Below, in pieces: positions 24,331 to 29,835 of a stretch of DNA of 29,835 nt. The position numbers were made by a program, and so were the translations under genes. The stretch is from Bifidobacterium sp. UBA744 (GTDB taxonomy: Bacteria; Actinomycetota; Actinomycetes; Actinomycetales; Bifidobacteriaceae), in contig DBKS01000006.1 of assembly GCA_002298605.1 (NCBI GenBank), positions 749-30,583 on the forward strand, given 5' to 3'. The notes below the pieces were generated by a model that saw only the letters and a program-made list of their open reading frames with translations, did no database searches and had not been told where the DNA came from. The stretch's first letter is position 1. Each line of letters opens with the position of its first letter.

Positions 24331-24443
24331 TGCGCGGTCCCTCGCGATACGACGGCTTCCCAGCATGTTTGAGGCATATGGCCCGGGCACCCCGTGTCGA
24401 GCAATATTGTTGCCCCGGGGCGTGGACAACGGGCGCCGCGGGC

Positions 24444-24472
24444 TTTCCCTCGTCCGACGAACGCATTATTGT
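24444..24472 (+). promoter_or_regulatory. Candidate promoter of eno
   Basis: TTTCCC (24444-24449) and TATTGT (24467-24472) are 17 bases apart and would give a leader of about 34 bases with AAGGAG before the GTG start. An alternative, TTGTTG (24469-24474) with TACAGT (24492-24497), also 17 apart, would leave only about 9 bases and cut into the ribosome binding site, so it is less likely. The opposite strand of this region (24331-24512) should carry the promoter of the riboswitch operon, which I could not place. Confidence 0.35.
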
Positions 24473-24512
24473 TGGTTGCGTCATCACAACATACAGTTCG
24501 TAAGGAGAAGTT

Positions 24513-25808
24513 GTGGCAGCAATTGAAAGCGTGTACGCGCGTCAGATTCTCGATTCCCGTGGCAACCCGACCGTCGAAGTTTATCTTGAGACCGAAGACG
24601 GCGCTCTGGGCAAGGGCCTGGTTCCGTCCGGCGCTTCCACTGGTGAAGCTGAGGCTTGGGAGCGTCGCGATGGCGACAAGTCCGTTTACGGCGGCAAGGG
24701 CGTGCTCAACGCCGTCAAGGCCGTGAACGAGGAGATCGCCCCGAAGATCATCGGTATGGATGCCGCCGACCAGCGTGCTCTCGACAACCTGATGATCGAG
24801 CTCGACGGCACTCCGAACAAGGGCCGTCTCGGCGCCAACGCCATCCTGGGCGTGTCCCTGGCCGCCCTGTACGCCTCCGCCGAGTCCGCCGACATGCCGC
24901 TGTACCGCTACCTCGGCGGCACCAACGGCCACATCCTGCCGGTGCCGAACATGAACATCATGAACGGCGGCGCCCACGCCGACTTCGCCACCGACATCCA
25001 GGAGTACATGATCTCCCCGTACGGCTTCGACACCTTCTCCGAGGCCCTGCGCGCCGGCGTCGAGGTCTACCACACCCTGAAGAACGTCCTGAAGAAGGAC
25101 GGCCTGGCCACCGGCCTGGGCGACGAGGGTGGCTTCGCCCCGAAGATGAAGTCCAACAAGGACTCCCTGAAGTACATCGTGGACGCGATCTCCGCCGCCG
25201 GCTACGAGCCCGGCAAGCAGATCGGCATCTGCCTCGATGTCGCCTCCTCCGAGTTCTACAACAAGGAGACCGGCAAGTACCACTTCGAAGGTGCCGATCG
25301 CGACGCCGCCTACCTGCTCGACTTCTACGAGCAGCTCATCGAGGAGTTCCCGATCGTCTCCATCGAGGATCCGTACCAGGAAGAGGGCTGGGACGACTGG
25401 GCGAAGATCACCGCCAAGCTCGGCGACCGCCTGCAGTTCGTCGGCGACGATCTGCTCGTGACCAACCCGAAGCGTCTGGCCAAGGGCATCGAGCTCGGCG
25501 CCGCCAACTCCCTGCTGGTCAAGCTCAACCAGATCGGTTCCGTCACCGAGACCCTCGACGCCATCGAGCTGGCCACCGCCAACGGCTTCACCTCCATGGT
25601 GTCCCACCGCTCCGGTGAGACCCCGGACACCACCATCTCCGACCTCGCGGTCGCCAAGAACACCCGTCAGATCAAGACCGGCGCCCCGGCCCGTGGCGAG
25701 CGCGTTGCCAAGTACAACCGCCTGCTCGAGATCGAGGACGAGCTTGGTTCCGAGGCCGTGTATGCCGGCTACAGCGCGTTCAAGGCCTGCAAGAAGTACA
25801 CCAAGTGA
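24513..25808 (+). CDS. eno: Enolase
   Basis: A 431-residue glycolytic enolase converting 2-phosphoglycerate to phosphoenolpyruvate with Mg2+; it would serve the lower part of the bifid shunt. Visible motifs are the N-terminal VYARQILDSRGNPTVEVYL, the loop SGASTGEAEA, catalytic GDEGGFAPKM, the metal ligands in SIEDPYQEEGWDDW and GDDLLVTNP, and the signature SLLVKLNQIGSVTET followed by VSHRSGETPDTTISDL. The start is GTG with AAGGAG 5-6 bases upstream. Codon use is strongly biased (AAG, CTG/CTC, ATC, GGC almost exclusively), as in very highly expressed genes. Confidence 0.98.
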   Translation: MAAIESVYARQILDSRGNPTVEVYLETEDGALGKGLVPSGASTGEAEAWERRDGDKSVYGGKGVLNAVKAVNEEIAPKIIGMDAADQRALDNLMIELDGTPNKGRLGANAILGVSLAALYASAESADMPLYRYLGGTNGHILPVPNMNIMNGGAHADFATDIQEYMISPYGFDTFSEALRAGVEVYHTLKNVLKKDGLATGLGDEGGFAPKMKSNKDSLKYIVDAISAAGYEPGKQIGICLDVASSEFYNKETGKYHFEGADRDAAYLLDFYEQLIEEFPIVSIEDPYQEEGWDDWAKITAKLGDRLQFVGDDLLVTNPKRLAKGIELGAANSLLVKLNQIGSVTETLDAIELATANGFTSMVSHRSGETPDTTISDLAVAKNTRQIKTGAPARGERVAKYNRLLEIEDELGSEAVYAGYSAFKACKKYTK

Positions 25809-25829
25809 TCGCCTGCGGCAGTCTTCCTC

Positions 25830-25849
25830 ATATGGGGTGATCCCCATAT
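25830..25849. repeat. Perfect hairpin just after eno
   Basis: ATATGGGG and CCCCATAT form an 8-bp stem around the loop TGAT, 22 bases after the eno stop. There is no T-tract, so it is not a standalone terminator; it may protect the 3' end of the eno message or help processing. Confidence 0.7.
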
Positions 25850-25876
25850 AGGGTGACGCGCCGAGCGTAAGCGATG

Positions 25877-25914
25877 CCCGTCGTGTTCGTTCGTCGAACG
25901 CGGCGGGTATTTTC
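25877..25914 (+). terminator. Rho-independent terminator of eno
   Basis: A 13-bp stem, CCCGTCGTGTTCG with CGAACGCGGCGGG (a few G-T pairs), closes a TTCGT loop and is followed by TATTTTC. The T-rich tail, TATTTT at 25908-25913, ends 7 bases before the ATG of the next gene and resembles a -10 box, so terminator and downstream promoter seem to overlap. Confidence 0.8.
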
Positions 25915-25920
25915 GTGCAT

Positions 25921-26436
25921 ATGACACGCTCAGGCAAGAATCAATTTCGCATCCATTCGGGGCCTATTGCGTTCTTCCTCTCCATCATCCTGATTGTCAT
26001 CGGCTCGATCCAGCTTGTCTCCACTTTTCATACGTATGCGGTCAATCTGTCGGAGCTGAACACCCTGCGTAAAACGGAAGCTGCGCTGGTCGAGAAGAAT
26101 CAGGATCTGGTCAACGATATCGCGCGTTGGAACGATGACGAGTATGTGGCGGCGCAGGCCCGTGAACGGCTCGGCTTCGTGTTCCCCGGCGAACAGGCCA
26201 TCCGCGTGCTCCATCCGGAGGCTGTGACGGGGCAGACGGACTCCTCGTCCGATTCCGCGCAGACCGATACGTCCGGGTCGGACCCGTTGCCCTGGTATCA
26301 GGAGTTGTCGTATGCTTTCGAGCAGGCCGACGCCGGACGGTCCGACGCCGCCACGTCCACGTTGTCCGGGGAGAGCGGCGGCAGCGCTGGTTCCGATGCC
26401 GCGACGCCGGATCAGGGTTCGTCGTCGCAGCCGTAA
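25921..26436 (+). CDS. FtsB/DivIC-family cell-division protein
   Basis: A 171-residue bitopic membrane protein of the septum-formation initiator (FtsB/DivIC) family, part of the FtsQ-FtsL-FtsB divisome complex. A short basic cytoplasmic start (MTRSGKNQFRIHSG) leads into one membrane helix at about 15-37, a coiled-coil stretch with LNTLRKTEAALVEKNQDLVNDIARW, and the conserved DEYVAAQARERLGFVFPGE. The last 75 residues are a Ser/Asp/Gly-rich disordered tail. No ribosome binding site precedes the ATG; TATTTT ends 7 bases before it, consistent with a leaderless mRNA. A GTG two codons upstream is the alternative start. Placement after eno matches other Actinobacteria. Confidence 0.9.
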   Translation: MTRSGKNQFRIHSGPIAFFLSIILIVIGSIQLVSTFHTYAVNLSELNTLRKTEAALVEKNQDLVNDIARWNDDEYVAAQARERLGFVFPGEQAIRVLHPEAVTGQTDSSSDSAQTDTSGSDPLPWYQELSYAFEQADAGRSDAATSTLSGESGGSAGSDAATPDQGSSSQP

Positions 26437-26455
26437 ATTGCAAGGAAGGTACCTA

Positions 26456-27058
26456 ATGACACCAGATGATCAACGGTTTGCGGCTTCATTGGCCGACAAG
26501 CGTCTTGCGGAAGGCGCGTCGAGCCGCGACATAGCTCGCGTGACGGCGCAGCTCGGCAGATACCCCCGTGGCATGGTGGCGGTCGGGGCGCGTTGCGTAT
26601 GCGGAAACCCGTTGGCGGTGGTGACCCGTCCGCTGCTGCCCGGCGGCATCCCGTTCCCCACCACGTGCTATCTGACCAGCCCGGAAGCCGTCAAGGCGGT
26701 GTCCCATGTGGAGGCGTCCGGCGACATGGCGTTGTACACCTCGATGATCGGGCAGGACGAGCGGGTGCGCCAAGCCTATGAGCGTGCGCACGACCTGTAT
26801 CTGGCGTTCCGGCATGTCCTGGCTCAGCGCTTGGGCGACGGCGAAGAGCATCTCGCCAATATCAGTGCCGGCGGCATGCCGGTGCGCGTGAAATGCCTGC
26901 ATGCGCTGGTCGCCCAGTCCCTGGTGATGGGACGGGGTGTCAACCCGATCGGCGACATGGTGCTGGATCGGGTTCGCGGCGAATTCGATCCCCGGGTATG
27001 CCGTTGCGGCCGGTTGGACGTCGAAGGCGACGACAGGACCGTCGACGGCGGTCGGTGA
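26456..27058 (+). CDS. DUF501 domain protein
   Basis: A 200-residue cytosolic protein of the DUF501 family, usually found between the FtsB/DivIC gene and ppx in Actinobacteria; the function is unknown. Conserved features are VAARCVCGNPLAV-like text (here VGARCVCGNPLAVVTRPLLP, residues 43-62), FPTTCYLTSPEAVKAVSHVEASG, and the C-terminal VKCLHALVAQSLVMGRGVNPIGD followed by CRCG. Several paired cysteines suggest a metal site, an inference only. The start ATG has AAGGAAGG upstream. It follows the divIC gene by 19 bases. Confidence 0.9.
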   Translation: MTPDDQRFAASLADKRLAEGASSRDIARVTAQLGRYPRGMVAVGARCVCGNPLAVVTRPLLPGGIPFPTTCYLTSPEAVKAVSHVEASGDMALYTSMIGQDERVRQAYERAHDLYLAFRHVLAQRLGDGEEHLANISAGGMPVRVKCLHALVAQSLVMGRGVNPIGDMVLDRVRGEFDPRVCRCGRLDVEGDDRTVDGGR

Positions 27059-27095
27059 AAGGCACAAGGATACGGAAGGATACAGGGGAGCGGCG

Positions 27096-28139
27096 TTGAA
27101 CGTGAATGAGGCGAATGGCCGGTCGGTGACCGTGGCCGGCATTGATTGCGGCACCAATTCGATACGGTTGAAGATTTCCCGTGTGGACGGGCGCGGCTAT
27201 GAGGACCTGCTGCCGCGCGTGCTGCGCGTGGTCCGGCTCGGTCAGGGCGTTGACCGCACCCACCGTTTCGCCCAGGACGCGTTGGACCGCACGTATGAGG
27301 CGGCCAGGGAATTCGCTGACATGCTGGCCGAATACCGCATCGACGGCGTGCGGTTCGTGGCGACGTCGGCCACCCGGGACGCCGAGAACCGCGAGGAGTT
27401 CGAACAGACGATCGAAAACATCCTCGGTGTTCGCCCTGAGGTGATTCCCGGCACGGAGGAGGCGCGTCTGAGTTTTCTGGGCGCCACCAGCGTGCTCGAT
27501 GCGCAGCTGGGCGGCGGGCGACTGGCGAAGCCCCCGTATCTGGTGGTGGATTTGGGCGGCGGATCCACCGAACTGGTGCTTGGAGGCGACGGCGTCGAGG
27601 CGTCCGCCGACGCGGTGACCCACGCGTTCTCGATGAATATCGGTTCGGTGCGTATGACCGAACGGCATCTGCACACCGATCCTCCCACCGAAGCGGAGAT
27701 CACCGAGGCGATCGCGGATATCGATGCGCATATCGACGAGGCCCATCGGAGCGTGCCGTTCGAACGCACCGGAACGATCATCGGAGTGTCCGGAACGGTG
27801 ACCACCATGACCGCGCTGCAGCTGGGCCTGCCCGAATACGATCATTCGGCGGTGGACGGCAAGCGCGTCCGTATTGACGACATCACGGCGGTCGACGACC
27901 GGTTCACGCGCATGACGCGTGCGGACCGGCGTGCATACAAGACCATCCATCCCGGCCGCGTCGACGTGGTGGGCGGCGGCGCCCTGGTGTGGAACCGCGT
28001 GCTCGCCAAGGTGGCGGAGTCGGCCAACCGGCTGAAGCCGGCCGGCGATGACCGCATTGATTCCTATGTGGCCAGCGAGCACGGCTTGCTGGACGGCATC
28101 GTGCTTGACTATGGCCGCCGCCTGTTGGCGAACGGTTAG
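27096..28139 (+). CDS. Exopolyphosphatase (Ppx/GppA family)
   Basis: A 347-residue cytosolic ASKHA-fold phosphatase that degrades inorganic polyphosphate or pppGpp. Motifs are the phosphate-1 loop VAGIDCGTNSIRLKI (residues 13-27), VATSATRDAENREEF, the PGTEEARLSFLG block, phosphate-2 VVDLGGGSTEL and the adenosine-like loop GVSGTVTTMTAL. The best start is TTG at 27096 with AGGGGAG 5 bases upstream; a GTG at 27102 is possible but too far from that site. It matches the short Ppx2-type proteins found after eno-divIC-DUF501 in mycobacteria. It is 37 bases after the DUF501 stop, presumably co-transcribed. Confidence 0.9.
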   Translation: MNVNEANGRSVTVAGIDCGTNSIRLKISRVDGRGYEDLLPRVLRVVRLGQGVDRTHRFAQDALDRTYEAAREFADMLAEYRIDGVRFVATSATRDAENREEFEQTIENILGVRPEVIPGTEEARLSFLGATSVLDAQLGGGRLAKPPYLVVDLGGGSTELVLGGDGVEASADAVTHAFSMNIGSVRMTERHLHTDPPTEAEITEAIADIDAHIDEAHRSVPFERTGTIIGVSGTVTTMTALQLGLPEYDHSAVDGKRVRIDDITAVDDRFTRMTRADRRAYKTIHPGRVDVVGGGALVWNRVLAKVAESANRLKPAGDDRIDSYVASEHGLLDGIVLDYGRRLLANG

Positions 28140-28175
28140 CGGACGCTTCCGCTCTGGCGCGAACGTCCCGCCTCA

Positions 28176-28184
28176 TGGCATAAT
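28176..28184 (+). promoter_or_regulatory. Extended -10 promoter of tRNA-Leu
   Basis: TGG-CATAAT forms an extended -10 element; transcription would start near 28191, about 30 bases before the mature tRNA. No good -35 is visible at 17 bases. The leader is a GC-rich stretch that can fold. Confidence 0.45.
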
Positions 28185-28220
28185 ATCTGTGTCCCGCTGC
28201 GCGCGCGGCGGGCATGCGCC

Positions 28221-28299
28221 GCCCCCGTGGCGAAATGGTATACGCAGTCGACTTAAAATCGATCGCTTCGGCTTGCGGGTTCGATTCCCGCCGGGGGCA
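28221..28299 (+). tRNA. tRNA-Leu, anticodon UAA
   Basis: The 7-bp acceptor stem GCCCCCG (28221-28227) pairs with CGGGGGC (28292-28298), with discriminator A at 28299. The anticodon stem GTCGA/TCGAT closes the loop CTTAAAA, giving anticodon TAA (28254-28256) for the UUA codon. The T arm GCGGG-TTCGATT-CCCGC is perfect and the variable arm is the long type of leucine tRNAs. The 3' CCA is not encoded. Confidence 0.97.
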
Positions 28300-28311
28300 C
28301 TTTTTTCCAGG

Positions 28312-28336
28312 AACCGCCAGAAATGGCGGTTTTCTT
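28312..28336 (+). terminator. Rho-independent terminator of tRNA-Leu
   Basis: AACCGCCA pairs perfectly with TGGCGGTT around a GAAA loop, followed by TTCTTG. A T6 run (28301-28306) directly after the tRNA may also aid release. Confidence 0.85.
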
Positions 28337-28515
28337 GTAATTTCAAGGAATTTCGCGCGTTTGGAATCCATGGACGGCGTCAACGCTCGCACGGGATTCG
28401 ACGTGTGGAATTTTCGATCAGGCCCGCCGCTTGCCACGGTGGGCCTGCGCATACCTGAGTGTGGGTTGGCCCGGCGTCGACACGGCAGGGGACCGCACTC
28501 CCCGGAGAATTCGAC

Positions 28516-28543
28516 GAGATACGTCTTTGGGGGGGGGTATCTC
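28516..28543 (+). repeat. G9 tract within a 7-bp inverted repeat, upstream of the surface-protein gene
   Basis: GAGATAC (28516-28522) and GTATCTC (28537-28543) are perfect inverted copies. Between and into the second arm lies CTTT followed by nine G (28529-28537). The tract is 65 bases before the ATG of the surface protein. Poly-G tracts at bifidobacterial sortase-pilus genes are known to slip and switch expression. The rest of the gap 28337-28602 has no gene I would call; a frame opening at the ATG 28370 ends just after the tract. Confidence 0.8.
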
Positions 28544-28602
28544 TGATTCCAGAGCACTTGCGGGTTGTGCCGCGGAATGCGTCGCGAGGAGGAGATGGAG
28601 CC

Positions 28603-29835
28603 ATGAGTGTCCGTATGGGAAGGCGAGTCTTCGGATATGCGGGAGTGGCGCCGCGTCACGCCGCGGAACGCCGGATTCTGAGGTTTGCGTCGGCGTTTCT
28701 GGCGTCGGTCATGGTGATGTGCGTATGCGTCGCGAGCGCCTTTCCGGCGTCCGCGGACGCCATCGCCCGTGACGGGTCGGCTTCAGGGGTGAAACTGCCG
28801 GCCGACTGGGATGCCACCATGGCCAAGTACTTTCCCGACGAGGTGCTGCGCGAGGCGGTTGACTTGGAGGTTCGCAGCGAATTTGCCGGACAGGACCTCT
28901 CCTCCGAATCCGTGGATGATGTGCTGGCGGATGTTACGGGCCCCTATGATAATGGGCATTGGGACTTATATTCGACGTATGAGAAACTTGGTACTTCCGA
29001 GCGCATCAAGTCGTTGAACGGCATCCAGTATCTTCAGAGTCTTACTCTTATTGACACGGCTGATCAGGTTCCAGGCAGGCGAAACAAGGGGGTGGGCCTG
29101 CAGATGCTTGCGTTCCCGGGCATTGCGCAACCGACGCATGATCAATGGGAAGCGGGCCAGCACGAGTACGTACCGGATTTAAAGATCTGGAATGAAGTTC
29201 TGCATGTCTTCCCTGCGAAGCTGTATCCGGATACCAGCAAGGATGAGGTGAATATCCCGGTTAGCACGACTAATAACGATATAGGTCTAAGCCAGATTTA
29301 TTATCATCACACCCCCGCGCTCACATATGTCCGCGACGGCAGGGGCGGCAAGCGGGTCACCTTCGAGGCCGGCATATACAGCATCCCGGACAACGCCTCG
29401 TACGACACCAATGACGAGAGCGAAGGCCTGGTGCCGATCTTCGGCCAATCCAATGACCCGATGACGGACTTTAACTTCAACACCATCGCGGGGCTGACCG
29501 GCTACGATACCAACAACCGGGATGGGTTCACGGTCACCACCGACGCGAACGCAGCCATCGGGGGACAGCTGGCGAAAAACGTCGGTTACTTCAATGCCGT
29601 GGCGAGTTTTGACGGCAGGGGCCGGAGGGACATATATTCCTTCAGCTACGCGTATGAGATGACCCTGGACTACCTGAGCACGGTCAAGCAGCAAAGCACG
29701 ATCACCACGCTCGGCGATTTCACCTTCAAGAAGACCAGCGACACCAATCCGAATCTCGGCCTTGGGGGCGCCCGGTACCGGATCATGCGCGACGGGAAAT
29801 ACCTGCTGGGCAGCGTGGACGGCAGCACCGGCACC
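28603..29835 (+). CDS. Secreted surface protein / pilus-adhesin subunit with LRR-like and SpaA/Cna-B-like parts, 3' end missing
   Basis: An open frame of 411 codons that runs off the window. ATG at 28603 follows GAGGAGGAG at good distance. A long signal peptide has a basic start, a hydrophobic core at about 28-46 (FASAFLASVMVMCVCVAS) and a likely cut after ASA (50-53). Residues 75-151 (KYFPDEVLREAVDLEV, then ERIKSLNGIQYLQSLTLID) resemble the cap and first repeat of internalin-type leucine-rich repeats. The middle is Asp/Asn/Tyr-rich and unassigned. From 372 on, GDFTFKKTSD and LGGARYRIMRDGKY match the start of a SpaA/Cna-B-like domain of sortase-linked pilins. Codons TTA, CTA and ATA and lower GC around 28930-29300 are unlike the neighbours and hint at transfer or recombination. 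A sortase and LPXTG signal would lie beyond the window. Confidence 0.75.
   Translation, partial: MSVRMGRRVFGYAGVAPRHAAERRILRFASAFLASVMVMCVCVASAFPASADAIARDGSASGVKLPADWDATMAKYFPDEVLREAVDLEVRSEFAGQDLSSESVDDVLADVTGPYDNGHWDLYSTYEKLGTSERIKSLNGIQYLQSLTLIDTADQVPGRRNKGVGLQMLAFPGIAQPTHDQWEAGQHEYVPDLKIWNEVLHVFPAKLYPDTSKDEVNIPVSTTNNDIGLSQIYYHHTPALTYVRDGRGGKRVTFEAGIYSIPDNASYDTNDESEGLVPIFGQSNDPMTDFNFNTIAGLTGYDTNNRDGFTVTTDANAAIGGQLAKNVGYFNAVASFDGRGRRDIYSFSYAYEMTLDYLSTVKQQSTITTLGDFTFKKTSDTNPNLGLGGARYRIMRDGKYLLGSVDGSTGT

Noticed and set aside
25830..25849. First hairpin after eno as the eno terminator
   Set aside because: It lacks a T-tract, while the second hairpin at 25877-25914 has both a longer stem and a T-rich tail; the first is kept only as a repeat.
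24264..25937. A 557-codon frame antisense to eno
   Set aside because: It covers eno, the eno promoter and the riboswitch; the strong codon bias of eno creates the open antisense frame.
28214..28546. A 110-codon frame across the tRNA-Leu gene
   Set aside because: It reads through the tRNA and its terminator, so the full frame cannot be a gene; only the part from ATG 28370 is discussed, in relation to the G-tract.
1..29835. CRISPR arrays, insertion sequences, transposases or prophage genes
   Set aside because: No regularly spaced repeats, transposase motifs or phage-like genes were seen in the window.

Overview
The window is GC-rich, densely coded actinobacterial DNA, most likely from a Bifidobacterium. 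The order pth-mfd ... eno-FtsB/DivIC-DUF501-ppx is an actinobacterial core arrangement. UPF0182 and DUF501 proteins also point to Actinobacteria. The pairing of a sortase-pilus/adhesin-like gene with an upstream poly-G tract points to bifidobacteria in particular. The genus call is an inference from gene content; no rRNA is present.

Layout. 1-570 is the 3' end of a UraA-like uracil/xanthine permease. 646-2177 holds a MATE efflux pump on the minus strand, with a clear promoter and a possible short upstream reading frame that ends on its GTG start. 2217-3394 is a small unit: a 51-residue peptide gene with a strong ribosome binding site and its own terminator, divergent from an AraC-family regulator. 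3629-6094 carries a histidine phosphatase, a DMT-family exporter and a flavodoxin-fold NAD(P)H oxidoreductase. 6372-12251 centres on pyruvate: a CstA-type transporter with its YbdD partner, facing an L-serine deaminase/acetolactate synthase operon on the other strand. 12381-17186 has an alpha/beta hydrolase, a 1095-residue UPF0182 membrane protein and a GNAT acetyltransferase. 17347-21523 is the overlapping pth-mfd pair. 21571-24330 is a three-gene ABC transporter that resembles sulfonate/nitrate importers by sequence but is preceded by a TPP (THI-box) riboswitch, so it is read here as a thiamine-precursor importer. 24513-28139 is eno-divIC-DUF501-ppx. 28221-28299 is tRNA-Leu(UAA). From 28603 to the window end runs the 5' part of a secreted surface protein with an LRR-like segment and the start of a SpaA/Cna-B-like domain.

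How the parts may work together. Serine deaminase yields pyruvate, acetolactate synthase consumes it using TPP, and CstA/YbdD proteins elsewhere import pyruvate. The riboswitch-controlled importer would feed TPP synthesis. These links are inferred from gene order and families.

The regions most worth a second look are the G9 tract, held between 7-bp inverted repeats, upstream of the surface protein; the small peptide/AraC pair with its repeat-rich promoter region; the MATE leader; and several genes that appear to be transcribed without a leader, two of them directly behind the previous gene's terminator-like hairpin.
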